Assembly (NCBI GenBank): GCA_039090855.1 | Contig: CM077001.1 | Location: forward strand, 121,477,922-121,541,921 | Length of the DNA stretch: 64,000 nt | Source of the DNA: Macrothele yani | Lineage: Eukaryota; Arthropoda; Arachnida; Araneae; Macrothelidae | Direction: 5' to 3' | Shown: piece by piece, positions 43,813 through 55,155 of the stretch | How positions within the stretch are numbered: the first letter of the stretch is position 1 | Layout: each line of letters opens with the position of its first letter | Position numbers and translations under genes: made by a program | Notes under the pieces: generated by a model | Seen by the model: only the letters and a program-made list of their open reading frames with translations | Told to the model about the DNA's origin: nothing | The model's database searches: none

Positions 43813-46800
43813 GAATGACACTCTCAAAGAAGAAACATAAAATTCATCTCACAATAAGACAATGGAAGACAATATTTTTCTGCTTGCAGAAATAGTTTTA
43901 TATGTCACTCTCAAAGGTGAAACACAAAATTTATCTCACAATAAGGCAATAGAAGACAATTTATGTCTGGTTGTAGAAAGAGTGAAAGAGTTTTGTATGA
44001 CACTCTCAAAGGTGAAACAAAATTCATCTCGCAATAAGACAATAGAAGACAATATCAGTCTGGTTGCAGAAAGACTTGAATGACACTCTCAAAGGCGAAA
44101 CATAAAACTCATCTCACAATAAGACAATGGAAGACAATATCTGTCTGGTTGCAGAAAGACTTTTATATGTCATTCTCAAAGGTGAAACAAAATTCATCTC
44201 GCAATAAGACAATAGAAGACAATATGAGCCTGGTTGCAGAAAGACTTGAATGACACTCTCAAAGAAAAAACATAAAATTCATCTCACAATAAGACAATGG
44301 AAGACAATATTTTTCTGGTTGCAGAAATAGTTTCATATGTCACTCTCAAAGGTGAAACACAAAATTTATCTCACAATAAGGCAATAGAAGACAATTTATG
44401 TCTGGTTGTAGAAAGAGTGAAAGAGTTTTGTATGACACTCTCAAAGGTGAAACAAAATTCATCTCGCAATAAGACAATACAAGACAATATGAGCCTGGTT
44501 GCAGAAAGACTTTAAATGACACTCTCAAAGAAGAAACATAAAATTCATCTCACAATAAGACAATGGAAGACAATATTTTTCTGCTTGCAGAAATAGTTTT
44601 ATATGTCACTCTCAAAGGTGAAACACAAAATTTATCTCACAATAAGGCAATAGAAGACAATTTATGTCTGGTTGTAGAAAGAGTGAAAGAGTTTTGTACG
44701 ACACTCTCAAAGGTGAAACAAAATTCATCTCGCAATAAGACAATAGAAGACAATATCAGTCTGGTTGCAGAAAGACTTGAATGACACTGTCAAAGGCGAA
44801 ACATAAAACTCATCTCACAATAAGACAATGGAAGACAATATCTGTCTGGTTGCAGAAAGACTTTTATATGTCACTCCCAAAGGTGAAACAAAATTCATCT
44901 CGCAATAAGACAATAGAAGACAATATGAGCCTGGTTGCAGAAGGACTTGAATGGCACTCTCAAAGAAAAAACATAAAATTCATCTCACAATAAGACAATG
45001 GAAGACAATATTTTTCTGGTTGCAGAAATAGTTTCATATGTCACTCTCAAAGGTGAAACACAAAATTTATCTCACAATAAGGCAATAGAAGACAATTTAT
45101 GTCTGGTTGTAGAAAGAGTGAAAGAGTTTTGTATGACACTCTCAAAGGTGAAACAAAATTCATCTCGCAATAAGACAATACAAGACAATATGAGCCTGGT
45201 TGCAGAAAGACTTTAAATGACACTCTCAAAGAAGAAACATAAAATTCATCTCACAATAAGACAATGGAAGACAACATTTTTCTGGTTGCAGAAATAGTTT
45301 CATATGTCACTCTCAAAGGTGAAACACAAAATTTATCTCACAATAAGGCAATAGAAGACAATTTATGTCTGGTTGTAGAAAGAGTGAAAGAGTTTTGTAT
45401 GACACTCTCAAAGGTGAAACAAAATTCATCTCGCAATAAGACAATACAAGACAATATGAGCCTGGTTGCAGAAAGACTTTAAATGACACTCTCAAAGAAG
45501 AAACATAAAATTCATCTCACAATAAGACAATGGAAGACAATATTTTTCTGCTTGCAGAAATAGTTTTATATGTCACTCTCAAAGGTGAAACACAAAATTT
45601 ATCTCACAATAAGGCAATAGAAGACAATTTATGTCTGGTTGTAGAAAGAGTGAAAGAGTTTTGTACGACACTCTCAAAGGTGAAACAAAATTCATCTCGC
45701 AATAAGACAATAGAAGACAATATCAGTCTGGTTGCAGAAAGACTTGAATGACACTCTCAAAGGCGAAACATAAAACTTGTAACGTACCAGGAGATGTGAC
45801 GTACCTGCCAGAAGGACGCACACGACATAAAGGCAGATAGCAATTAGAATCAATGTCCGCGTAGCTCAATTGGTAGAGCAACTTATTCCGGAATAAGCGT
45901 CCTCGGGTTCGAACCCCGCGCGGATAAAAATGACGGAGAAATTTACTTCGTTATAATGGCGCCCGAACTATCCGGATGACCCGACCGTTCAAAATCTCGC
46001 ATTGGTGTGATGTTATTTCCACACCGCGAGATAGGAAAAATATGAGCAGCACTTCGAAAGAAAAAGAAAAAGAAGGGGGAGATGATGTAACGTACCAGGA
46101 GATGTGACGTACCTGCCAGAAGGACGCACACGACATAAAGGCAGATAGCAATTAGAATCAATGTCCGCGTAGCTCAATTGGTAGAGCAACTTATTCCGGA
46201 ATAAGCGTGCTCGGGTTCGAATCCCGGCGTAGACCAAAAAATGACGGAGAAATTCACTTCGTTATAAACTCATCTCACAATAAGACAATGGAAGACAATA
46301 TCTGTCTGGTTGCAGAAAGACTTTTATATGTCACTCCCAAAGGTGAAACAAAATTCATCTCGCAATAAGACAATAGAAGACAATATGAGCCTGGTTGCAG
46401 AAAGACTTGAATGACACTCTCAAAGAAAAAACATAAAATTCATCTCACAATAAGACAATGGAAGACAATATTTTTCTGGTTGCAGAAATAGTTTTATATG
46501 TCACTCTCAAAGGTGAAAAACAAAATTTATCTCACAATAAGGCAATAGAAGACAATTTATGTCTGGTTGTAGAAAGAGTGAAAGAGTTTTGTATGACACT
46601 CTCAAAGGTGAAACAAAATTCATCTCGCAATAAGACAATAGAAGACAATATCAGTCTGGTTGCAGAAAGACTTGAATGACACTCTCAAAAGCGAAACATA
46701 AAACTCATCTCACAATAAGACAATGGAAGACAATATCTGTCTGGTTGCAGAAATACTTTTATATGTCACTCTCAAAGGTGAAACAAAAGTCATCTCGCAA

Positions 46801-47510
46801 TAAGACAATAGAAGACAATATCAGTCTGATTGCAGAAAGACTTGAATGACACTCTCAAAAGCGAAACATAAAACTCATCTCACAATAAGACAATGGAAGA
46901 CAATATCTGTCTGGTTGCAGAAAGACTTTTATATGTCACTCTCAAAGGTGAAACACAAAATTTATCTCACAATAAGATAATAGAAGGCAATACCTGCTTG
47001 ATTGCTGTTGTATGACACTCTCGAAGGTGAAACAAAATTCATCTCACAATAAGACAATGGAAGACAATATCTGTCTGGCTGTAGAAAAACTTTTGTATGA
47101 CACATTCAAAGGTGAAACATGAAATTCATCTCATAATAAGACAATGGAAGACAATATCTGTTGGTTGCAGAAAGAATTTTGAATGACACTCTCAAAAGTG
47201 AAACAAAATTTATCTCAAAATAAGACAATGGAAGACAATTTATATTTGGTTGTAGAAAGAATTTTGTATAACACTCTCAAAGGTGTAACATAAAATTTAT
47301 CTCACAATAAGAGAATAGAAGACAACATCTGTCTGGTTGCAGAAAGACCTGTATGAAACTCTCAAAAGGGAAACATAAAATTTATCTCAAAATAAGACAA
47401 TGAAAGACAATTTCTTTCTGGTTGCAGGAAGAGTTTTGTATGAAATTCTCAAAGGTGAAACACAAAATTCATCTCACAATGAGGCAGTGAAAGACAATAA
47501 TCATATATTA
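43813..47510 (+). repeat. ~88-bp satellite with higher-order structure, split by a TRIM-like element
   Basis: The monomer contains ATGACACTCTCAAAGGTGAA, ATTCATCTCACAATAAGACA and GAAGACAATAT…CTGGTTGCAGAAAGA. Near-identical open frames start at 43862, 44297, 44563, 44998, 45264 and 45530, giving spacings of 435, 266, 435, 266 and 266 bp, i.e. three- and five-monomer blocks. Homogeneity is high in the middle and falls towards 47500. The repeated 72-73 codon frames are by-products of the monomers, not genes. Confidence 0.9.
45778..46266 (+). mobile_element. Complete tRNA-carrying TRIM-like element (489 bp)
   Basis: 5' LTR 45778-45955, internal 45956-46085, 3' LTR 46086-46266. Primer-binding site TGGCGCCCGAAC at 45957-45968. 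A purine-rich tract (AAAGAAAAAGAAAAAGAAGG…GGGGGAGATGA) precedes the 3' LTR. Exact duplication AACT (45774-45777, 46267-46270) in the satellite. tRNA-like segments 45855-45925 and 46163-46234. No coding capacity. The LTRs differ at several sites, so insertion is not very recent. Confidence 0.9.
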
Positions 47511-48572
47511 TCGTGCATTATTGCGCTTATTGAACACTCGCCGATGGTCATACTGAATCAGATATTTTTATCATTGCAAAAATAACTCCGAAAATGTATG
47601 TTTTTCCTGTGTAACGGGGATTTGGGTGATTTTAATAGATTATTGTATTAATTCATTTCCAAGCAATAAATTTTCTAGCGGTAACTTCGAAGACGCTGCG
47701 GCATCGGTGATTAGAGGATGTGGAAATGTGTTTCCTAGGAAATCGTTCTTTGTATTGAACAGCAGTATCAGAAAGCCTTAAGTGCGTGAAACGTTTTATT
47801 GGCATACGCTGCAATCATAAGCATTGTAATTCGCAGAGCATTCGGGACGGGCGTGATTGTTTCATTGCATAAGAGGTGTCCGTCGCCTCTGCCCTTCAGG
47901 GGTCAGAGACAGAGAGAGAGAGAATGAGAGAGAGAGAGAGAGAGAGAGTCTAGGAAGGGGGCAGAGGTCCAGAGAAACTGGGGAAATGTGATTCTGAGAA
48001 AAAGAACAAGGGTCTGATCTCCCCAGGAGGAGATGATGGAATATGAACGGCTAGTTGCGTAAAATTTAGAGTGAATAAGAATGAGCGTAGGAAACAAAAC
48101 TTAGTATCGGACTAAGAGATTCAAGTAGTAATTTTGTAAGAAAATTCCACAGGATGATCCGAATACTGAAAATTAGATAGTTAATAAAGAACTGAATGGA
48201 TATTGCAAAAGATCTTGATACTTTTTGTGAAGTACAATTTTTTCGTAGCATCAGCAGTGAGTTGCGATTAGGCAGAAATGCCTAACCCCAACGAGAAAGA
48301 AAACTCCCGTTAGCACTCGCTCTCCCGTTTCCTCATTTCGCGTACCTTTTGTTTTTCAAGATTCCTGTGTCTGTGATCGCAGCTGTGAACCTTCTTTCTC
48401 AAGACTGGAACTCATCAGAATATATTTACGAAGCATAGTGGCGGAAGAACGGCTTAGTGGCCCTTCTTTATTGTCAATTGAAAATGAACGTACATGGAAA
48501 TTGAACGTTTCTCAGATGATAGGCACTTTTGCGTAACAGAAAACAAGAAGGATATCCTTCCTTTAGTGTTGA
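47511..48572. other. Spacer with (GA)n tract
   Basis: (AG)n microsatellite at about 47910-47948. No gene was recognised. Confidence 0.4.
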
Positions 48573-48580
48573 CTGTTGAT

Positions 48581-49190
48581 CAGGGCCGAATTCAGGTTGG
48601 TCTGTAGGTGCTATAGCACTGGGGCCCACCATGACCAAGGGCCCAGGAGGCATACCTGGAAAAGCAATAGATAGACAGGCAAAGAGAGAGAGAGAGAGAG
48701 AGGTAAGGCAGCGACTCACCAAGGGTAAAGGTAATATGAAAATATGAAAACTTTGCAGATAATTTAGTAGTTTCAGTTTCGTGTTTTGTGTCAGGGGGTC
48801 GGCGAGACACTTTCCTCTTTTTCACTATCATCCACCCACACCTCCTAATTTGCACTTGTAACCGTTAATGGTCGGAGTCCCCTGTGGCTTCGCACTGCAT
48901 ATCAAAAAAGATGCACCAAGAAAAGTATACAATGTTAAATCGTTCGAAAATCGAAGACAAAATTTAGGAATCTTAAGCTTTTAACTCATGTTCATGTGAG
49001 AACAATGAAAAATACAGTGATTTATTATGAAAACTTTGCAGATAATGTGATAGTTTCAGTTCCGTGTTTTAACGGACTTCATAATAATTCCCAGCCATAA
49101 GTTCTTTGGGGGCCCACTCAAATGTCTTAGCCTTGGGGCCCACTCAAATGCCTTAGCCTAGGGGAACTCTAAGGACTTAATCCGGCCCTG
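48581..49190. mobile_element. hAT-like non-autonomous element
   Basis: TIRs CAGGGCCGAATTCAGG and CTTAATCCGGCCCTG, with GGGGCCCAC motifs inside both ends. The 8-bp flanks CTGTTGAT and GTGTTGAT differ at one base. No transposase. A (GA)n tract lies at 48680-48702. Confidence 0.85.
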
Positions 49191-49377
49191 GTGTTGATCC
49201 GAATATTGGTATGAGTAGTCAACTTTATATTCTGCATTCAATACTTCCGATTGCATGATGAGCTATCGGTATAAGCATGTAAGCAAATGGCGTAGGTAAA
49301 ATGAAATCTTCGGCAAAACGCCTAGGCATACATGATAAATTGGACGATACCTTTCCTGCTCTTAATAGTTAAGCACG

Positions 49378-50636
49378 CTGGACAAAAAATGAGTCACCCC
49401 TAACAGAAATGACAGTAGGAAGTTACCGGTTGCACAGAGGGCACCGTGATAGCATTGTTGGGAGATAAATAGCACTGACGTGTCTATAGGGTCATTTCTG
49501 TCTCGTGCAGTGGTGAAGAGCAACGTATGTGTTCAATTTAGTCTGCAATATGGGTCGTAAGACAGACCTTACTGAGTGGCAAAAAAGAAACATCGTATTT
49601 GCCCGTGCCCACGAGCACAAAGTGAATGAAGTCGCGCAATTTGTTGGTGTGTCGAAGCGTATACTGTCGAGCGGGTCTACAAACAGTGGTTTAGTTCACA
49701 GACAAGTGAAAATAGGCGAAGTAACTGTGGCCGGAAAATGATTCTCACCAACAAGGACCGCCTCCATGTTTCACGCCTAGTAACTGCAAATCGGTTTCAG
49801 ACCAGGCAACAATTGTTCCAAACAGTCAATGAAAGTGCACTCCAACCAATTTCCGAAAGCACACTGCGGCGAGAACTGCATGCGATGGACATCTGGAACA
49901 GAGTATCACAGAAGAGGCCTCTTTTAACTGCAAGTCACAACGTCGCACGTTATCAATGGGCTCAAAGGCACAAAACTTTACTGTGGAGGATTGGAAACGA
50001 GTAACTTGCTCTGATGAATCTCGTTTTTATTTCTACTTCAATGAAGCGACGAGCGCATAGCAGGCCCAGTGAAGCCATTAATCCTGATTGTGTCGAAACT
50101 GTTGTTCAAGCTGGAGGGGGGGGGGGTCTGTGATGTTTCCGGGATGTTTTTCGTACCACGAAAAGGGCCCTTTCGTTGCGGGTGACGATGAATTTGAACC
50201 AGCATGCGTATACCTCTGCGTTCTAAATGACGAAATGTTGCCCTTTGCTCTACATCTCCAGGACCTTGCCAGCACTCCTGTCTTCCAAGACGACAATTGC
50301 CGTGTGAACTGGGGCTAAAATTGTGTCTGAGTGGTACGACAGACAATCAGAAACACTGTTTCACCTCGACTGGCCTGCCAAATCCCCAGATTTAAACCCT
50401 ATTGAAAATCTGTGGGATCATTTGGAACAGAAGAGGAAACGCCGGAATAGACACCCACGTACTCTGGCGGAACTTCGGGACCAATTAACGCACGAGTGGC
50501 TGCAAATCGATGTTGAACATATCCACAACCTCGTGGAGTCTCTACCACACCGGATTTATGCTGTTATCAAGGCAAGAGACGCAGTCGCCCGTCATTAGGT
50601 AAGTTTTAACAAGGGTGACTAATTTTTCTGTAGAGC
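49378..50636 (+). mobile_element. Decayed Tc1-like transposon
   Basis: Left end GCTGGACAAAAAATGAGTCACCC and right end GGGTGACTAATTTTTCTGTAGAGC are inverted with mismatches. The size (1.26 kb) is normal for Tc1-like elements. Confidence 0.78.
49550..50598 (+). pseudogene. Tc1-like transposase, inactivated
   Basis: Starts MGRKTDLTEWQKRNIVFARA with the N-terminal paired-type HTH. After a frameshift and stop the second HTH (49738-50004) contains SESTLRRELHAMDIW and a RPLLTASHNVARYQWAQ stretch. A frameshift breaks the first catalytic region near 50005. The last frame (50323-50598) has WPAKSPDLNPIENLWDHLEQ with the final catalytic residue, and ends normally. At least three lesions. Confidence 0.88.
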
Positions 50637-52726
50637 ATCTGGATGCCATAAAAATAAGAAAAAAAAATTTGGAAATTTACACTGCGAAGTAATGAAATTT
50701 CCTGTTTTATGTTGAAGAACAGCATACATACATACAATATGGGAATGTATGAAAGGCAAATAAATATAAAATACAGTAAAACGTCAATTATCCGTAGTAA
50801 TTTCGGATTCTATAGAGCCTGGATAATTGAAAAGCGTGTGAATCCAAATTACGGTTTATTAAGTTAAATACATAAGAAAACAAAAAAAGAACCTATAAAA
50901 CATTTTAGTAATATGTAAATACAAACTGAATATTTTGAAGCTCATTTAGATAGAAACTTTGTGATTTTTTTTTCTCTTACACTCACGGACAATGAAATTT
51001 TGCTCACCGAAAAGAAAACATGCTACAACCGCGAAACTTTGCAAATAGCTAGAGCGAGTGCTGGTATGCAAATGATCCACGTTTGGTGCGATTGCGCATG
51101 ACCGAACACACTGTGGTGGCGCTGCAAGTGTTATAGGGCTTGGTGTTGAGTTCTATTACAGTGCCCTGTGTGGAGGGCTCGTTTGATGCTTACTTTGCAG
51201 TAAGTTCTGTATCGGTGGTATAATCCGTAATTCTCCCAACTGGAGCAGATAAATACAATACAAAGTATAGAAGAGTGAATCGACTGAGGCTAAATTTTGC
51301 AGTGAGGAAGACTTTTATTCAGATGTTACGGGGAATGTCTTTAAGCCTTGTCCTGATTCCTTTTGTCTATTATCGTCAACCTCATTTCTTATTCCCTCTC
51401 TCCGTCATTTTCAGCCGCACCCTAAGATGCCTTCTCTCCGAAAACGCAAGATTCTTTAATTGGCTCGCTGACCCCTCTTCGTCGTGCTGCTTGGGACGGC
51501 GGAAAAGTAATAATGTCCAGTTTCATTCTTCTCACATCGACGAAACTATAAATCTAACACCCCCTCTGCTGCGACGCGTGGGAAAAGAAGTACTTTGCCT
51601 GTTCGCTGCCCAGCCCATCAAAATGGCGAGAATTGAAGGAAAATGATTCCAATTATTTATCCCTCAAAATGGCTGCTGAACTTCACTTCTGATAAATATG
51701 GAAGCCCCGGTTACACAAGCACGAACCGGCAGCCTTATAAATCGGCGTGCAGTCGATGCCCCATGAAAGCGAAAAGAATCGGCCGACGACGCAAGCAAGG
51801 GTACAGAGTGACAAGAATGTCAAGTAGACTCCTGAGACGTCGATTTACGCAACTTACGGACTTTGATAGAGGCCTGATCATCGGGGTTGAAAACCGCAGG
51901 GTGGTCGGCGCGCCATATAGCTCGCCACGTGGGTCGTTCTGACCATACCGTCCGACTGTGTTGGGAGCAGTGGACACGTGACGGCACTGCCGCACGGCGG
52001 AGCGGCTCCGGACGAACCACGAGGACCACCGGTAGAGAGGATCGACGGATCGTGTACCAGGCACGATGGGATCACACGGGAACCCGGTCCATTATACAGG
52101 CAGATGTAGCTTCTCCTGCGTGCCCACGAACCATTTCCCGACTCCTTGTGGAAGCAAATCTGCGATGCCAGCGCCCCTTACGTGTGCTCCCATTAACATC
52201 GGAACATCTCCGGCTCCGTTTGCAGGGGTGCCAGGCCAGAGCGACATAGAACACCACAGACTGGATACGTGTGGTGTTTAGCTATGAGTGCCGCTTCGTT
52301 TTGCAGACAGATGATAATCGTGTCCGGGTGTGGAGGTCCCCGGGCCAATAGCACAATCCCGACCTCGCTATCGAGCGCCACACCTCATCCACTGCAGGCA
52401 TTATGGTCTGGAGAGCCATTGCCTACGACAGCCGATCAGCTCTAGTAGTGGTACGTGGATCATTGACGGGCCAGCGGGTGAGATCCTACAGCCCCATGTG
52501 GTCCCATTCCTGGCCGGGATTCCACATGCGTTACACCAGCAGGATAATGTGCGCCCGCACACGGCTCGGGTTGCCCAGGACTGCCTACGTCATGTCCAGA
52601 CACTCCCATGGCTTGGCCGCTCCCGGGACATGTACCCTATCAAGCATGTTGTAACGTACCAGGAGATGTGACGTACCTGCCAGAAGGACGCACACGACAT
52701 AAAGGCACATAGCAATCAGAACAAAT

Positions 52727-52798
52727 GTCCGCGTAGCTTAATTGGTAGAGCAACTTATTCCGGAATGAGTGGACCCGGGTTCGAACCCCGGCGCGGAT
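52727..52798 (+). promoter_or_regulatory. tRNA-like segment with A and B boxes inside the 5' LTR
   Basis: 72 nt. Acceptor-like GTCCGCG pairs with CGCGGAT, D arm GCTT/GAGC, T arm CCGGG-TTCGAAC-CCCGG. A-box-like TAGCTTAATTGG and B-box-like GGTTCGAACCC fit internal RNA polymerase III promoter elements. The anticodon arm ACTTATTCCGGAATGAGT gives an 8-nt (or 6-nt) loop. Transcription is inferred, not shown. Confidence 0.8.
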
Positions 52799-52829
52799 AA
52801 AAATGACGGAGAAATTTACTTCGTTATAA

Positions 52830-52841
52830 TGGCGCCCGAAC
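52830..52841 (+). promoter_or_regulatory. Primer-binding site (lysine-tRNA type)
   Basis: TGGCGCCCGAAC, complementary to a tRNA 3' end GTTCGGGCGCCA. The same site stands at the same place in the copy at 45957-45968 and, inverted, in all three internal regions of the 56262-57425 array. Confidence 0.85.
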
Positions 52842-53054
52842 TATCCGGATGACCCGACCGTTCAAAATCTCGCATTGGTGTGATGTTATTTCCACACCGC
52901 GAGATAGGAAAAATAAGAGAATCCCTTCTCCAGCACTTCGAAAAAAAAATAAATAAATAAAAATAAGGGGGAGATGATGTAACGTACCAGGAGATGTGAC
53001 GTACCTGCCAGAAGGACGCACACGACATAAAGGCACATAGCAATCAGAACAAAT

Positions 53055-53126
53055 GTCCGCGTAGCTTAATTGGTAGAGCAACTTATTCCGGAATGAGTGG
53101 ACCCGGGTTCGAACCCCGGCGCGGAC
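53055..53126 (+). promoter_or_regulatory. tRNA-like segment inside the 3' LTR
   Basis: Same as 52727-52798, but the last base is C, giving a fully paired GTCCGCG/CGCGGAC acceptor-like stem. Confidence 0.8.
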
Positions 53127-53639
53127 AAAAATGACGGAGAAATTCACTTCGTTATAATGTGTGAGACCAGTCGAAACGCCAGCTGCCGCCGTGCAGCACT
53201 ATCCAGGATTTTGAGCACACCGTCCAACACGTGTGGGCCAGTCTGTCGCAGGACAACATCAGGCGTCTGTTCGTCTCCATGCAGGATCGAATTGCAGCAT
53301 GTATCGCCGCACTAGCCGGTGCGAAGCGCTATTGAAGATGACCGGACTGCGTGCCGCAGATCCCTCTGTAAGTGTCCTGCAGTTCTGTTTTTGCCATCAT
53401 GTCTATCATTCATCTGTATCGTTTCGTCCATAAAATTTCAGTTCAATCCAATGCTTCCTTCTTGGTGTGAAAATTTGACTGTCCGTGAGTGTACTTTAGG
53501 AATCCACTTGCATACAGAATTACAGACGACCATAGTTATTCCGACCACAGGGATAACCGAATCACAAAATAATCGACGCTTTACTGCATATCATCCTTTG
53601 TAGCAGATATTCGCTGAGATCTCTTGATGACCAGCCGAG

Positions 53640-53866
53640 TGATCTTTGGGATTTCGTCCCACATGTGGCACAAATGACAATAAAACAAGAAAGATGACAT
53701 CGAATTTTCGGGTGTAAGGAGCGCGCCTTTCGAATCCGTTCTGACGCGAGTTAAATTTATCAAAGCTATTAAAGTCAATGGAACCTGTACGGAAAACAGA
53801 AGTATCTGACCGAAGAAAGATGTTTTTTAATCGGATTTTTAATTCCGCAGATATTGCTGTGCTGAC
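53640..53866 (+). repeat. Fragment of the CACTGAG-ended element (matches 20930-21135)
   Basis: Shares 'aaaacaagaaagatgacatc', 'gaattttcgggtgtaa', 'aatccgttctgacgc' and 'tttaattccgcagatattgctgt' with the left part of 20663-24127. It directly abuts the broken C-terminus of the next transposase. Confidence 0.8.
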
Positions 53867-53870
53867 GTGA

Positions 53871-54748
53871 TTGTGGGTCGACACTTCCAACCTGTCGATT
53901 CAAATAGTCCCACAAATGCTCGATGGGATTGAGACGCATGTGGTCAGTAAGGATGGACATGTAGCCATTGGCATTCAGGGACCCATCCAGTGGTACCAGC
54001 GGTCCCAGGTCATTCCAGGAAAAAATCCCCCAGACATGCGCACTGCCACCGCCGGCCTGTACTTGACCGACAAGCGCTTCCGGGTGTTGGTTCTCGTGTG
54101 TCTGTCCCCGCCCGTCACTTCTGTGGAGTAGAAACCCCGATTCGTCGGAGAAGGCAACCATTTTCCACACTTCCACTGTCCAATGACGGTAGTTCCATGC
54201 GAACTTCAGGCATCGTTGCGATTGAAATGGGTTAACATGGACGCCTTGACGCAGCGTCGACTCCGGAGACCCATGCTTAACAGGGTTCGCTCTACTGTTA
54301 TCAGGGACACGTACCTGGGTGCCCCAGTGTTCATTTGAGTGGTCAATTGCTGCACTGTTGCACGTCGATTGCCCTTTACCAGTCGAAGGAGGCGACGTTT
54401 TCCTCTGGGGTCGATGGCCTTTAGGGTTCCACAGTTATGACGTCGAAACGTACTTGGTGTGCCAGCGGTCCATTCTTCGTACACCCTTACTACAGCACCT
54501 CGCGAACGGCCCACGAAATCTGCTGTTTCTGAGATGCTTTCACCCTTGGCGCGGTAGCCGATGATCATTCCTTTTTGAACGTTCGTCAAATCACTACCTC
54601 TGTCCATTGTACTCATTATGGCTCATCTGTCCTGGACGCCCGCTTATATCTCCATGTGGTCGACCTTGTCACGTGCACTCTGTGACCCTGCTGGGCATGT
54701 ACACTGTGATTCCGGGGGTGGTCATATTATTCTGACATGACCGTGAAT
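53871..54748 (-). pseudogene. Tc1-like transposase, 3'-truncated
   Basis: The N-terminal frame (54616-54206) starts MSTMDRGSDLTNVQKGMIIG with two HTH regions (ISETADFVGRSRGAVVRVYE). The catalytic frame (54176-53871) has WKMVAFSDESGFLLHRSDGR with an acidic residue, then GGGSAHVWGIFSWNDLGPLV and RLNPIEHLWDYLNRQVGS. The C-terminus is cut at the junction with the CACTGAG-type fragment. The 5' TIR side ends TCTGACATGACCGTGAATA at 54748; the other TIR is missing. Confidence 0.87.
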
Positions 54749-54946
54749 ATATACTCAAATAAAAAAAAATCTTTCTTCTTTTTGCATTGGCAAAGTCCGT
54801 AATTAAATCTTTGGTATTTAGTTTGTGTTCTTCTTGGGCTTAAATGGCAGTTAGTGAAAGATATTTCAGTCGTTTCTGACACATTGTATTTCGCAAATAA
54901 TTTTTGAGAATTTTCAGCTTGCGGAATGATCTTTCAGAAATAGCTA

Positions 54947-55149
54947 CAGTTTTTTTCTTTTTATTGGAGGTTTAACGACCACAGTGAGCAACTCAGTGGG
55001 CTATAAGCAGTCGCCCGTCCCTAATTTAGGGTCACTGGTTCCAGGGAAAGGAGAGAGCCAGTGCCGTAAGATAAACACAACATCAATGCCTCACCGGGAT
55101 TCGAACCCGGACCCTTTCGGACGAATGATCAGAGGCCACCGGGGCGGCG
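54947..55149 (-). mobile_element. SINE-A with internal deletion
   Basis: Short duplication TAGCTA (54941-54946, 55150-55155). The A-box region is deleted (gatcagaggcc joins caccggggcgg), so this copy has no intact internal promoter. Confidence 0.9.
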
Positions 55150-55155
55150 TAGCTA

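Larger units (their letters stand above)
52650..53156 (+). mobile_element. Complete tRNA-carrying TRIM-like element (507 bp), best example
   Basis: 5' LTR 52650-52828 and 3' LTR 52978-53156 are both 179 bp and differ at two visible sites. The primer-binding site TGGCGCCCGAAC (52830-52841) starts one base after the 5' LTR and matches the 3' end of lysine tRNA as used by many retroelements. A purine tract ending GGGGGAGATGA precedes the 3' LTR. Exact duplication ATGT (52646-52649, 53157-53160); removing the element and one ATGT rejoins the Tc1 transposase frame. LTR ends are TGTAAC…GTTATA. The internal region is about 149 bp and non-coding. Size and structure fit the TRIM class. Confidence 0.93.
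51760..53340 (+). pseudogene. Tc1-like transposase, inactivated and split
   Basis: The HTH regions span 51810-52249 in two frames (ARHIARHVGRSDHTVRLCWE, PRTISRLLVEANLRCQRP). The catalytic region follows in changing frames (GIMVWRAIAYDSRSALVVVR at about 52400-52460; the block with PIKHV at 52630-52649). The TRIM-like element enters exactly there, and the frame continues after it with DQSKRQLPP-type sequence and a C-terminus ending near 53335. The codon for the conserved Trp next to the insertion reads TGA. Confidence 0.85.
50980..53491 (+). mobile_element. Tc1-like element hosting a complete TRIM-like element
   Basis: Ends CACTCACGGACAATGAAATTTT and AAAATTTGACTGTCCGTGAGTG are inverted, flanked by TA (50978-50979, 53492-53493). 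Net length without the 507-bp insertion and duplication is about 2.0 kb, longer than a usual Tc1, so 51275-51750 may hold another insertion. Confidence 0.85.

Noticed and set aside
45778..46266. Dimeric tRNA-derived SINE with a spacer
   Set aside because: Exact 4-bp duplications at five loci, a primer-binding site immediately after the first repeat, a purine tract before the second and solo LTRs all favour an LTR element. There is no A-tail at the 3' end.
43813..47510. A family of 72-73 codon genes in tandem
   Set aside because: The frames repeat with the satellite monomers, stop codons fall at fixed places in the unit, and no domain is recognisable.
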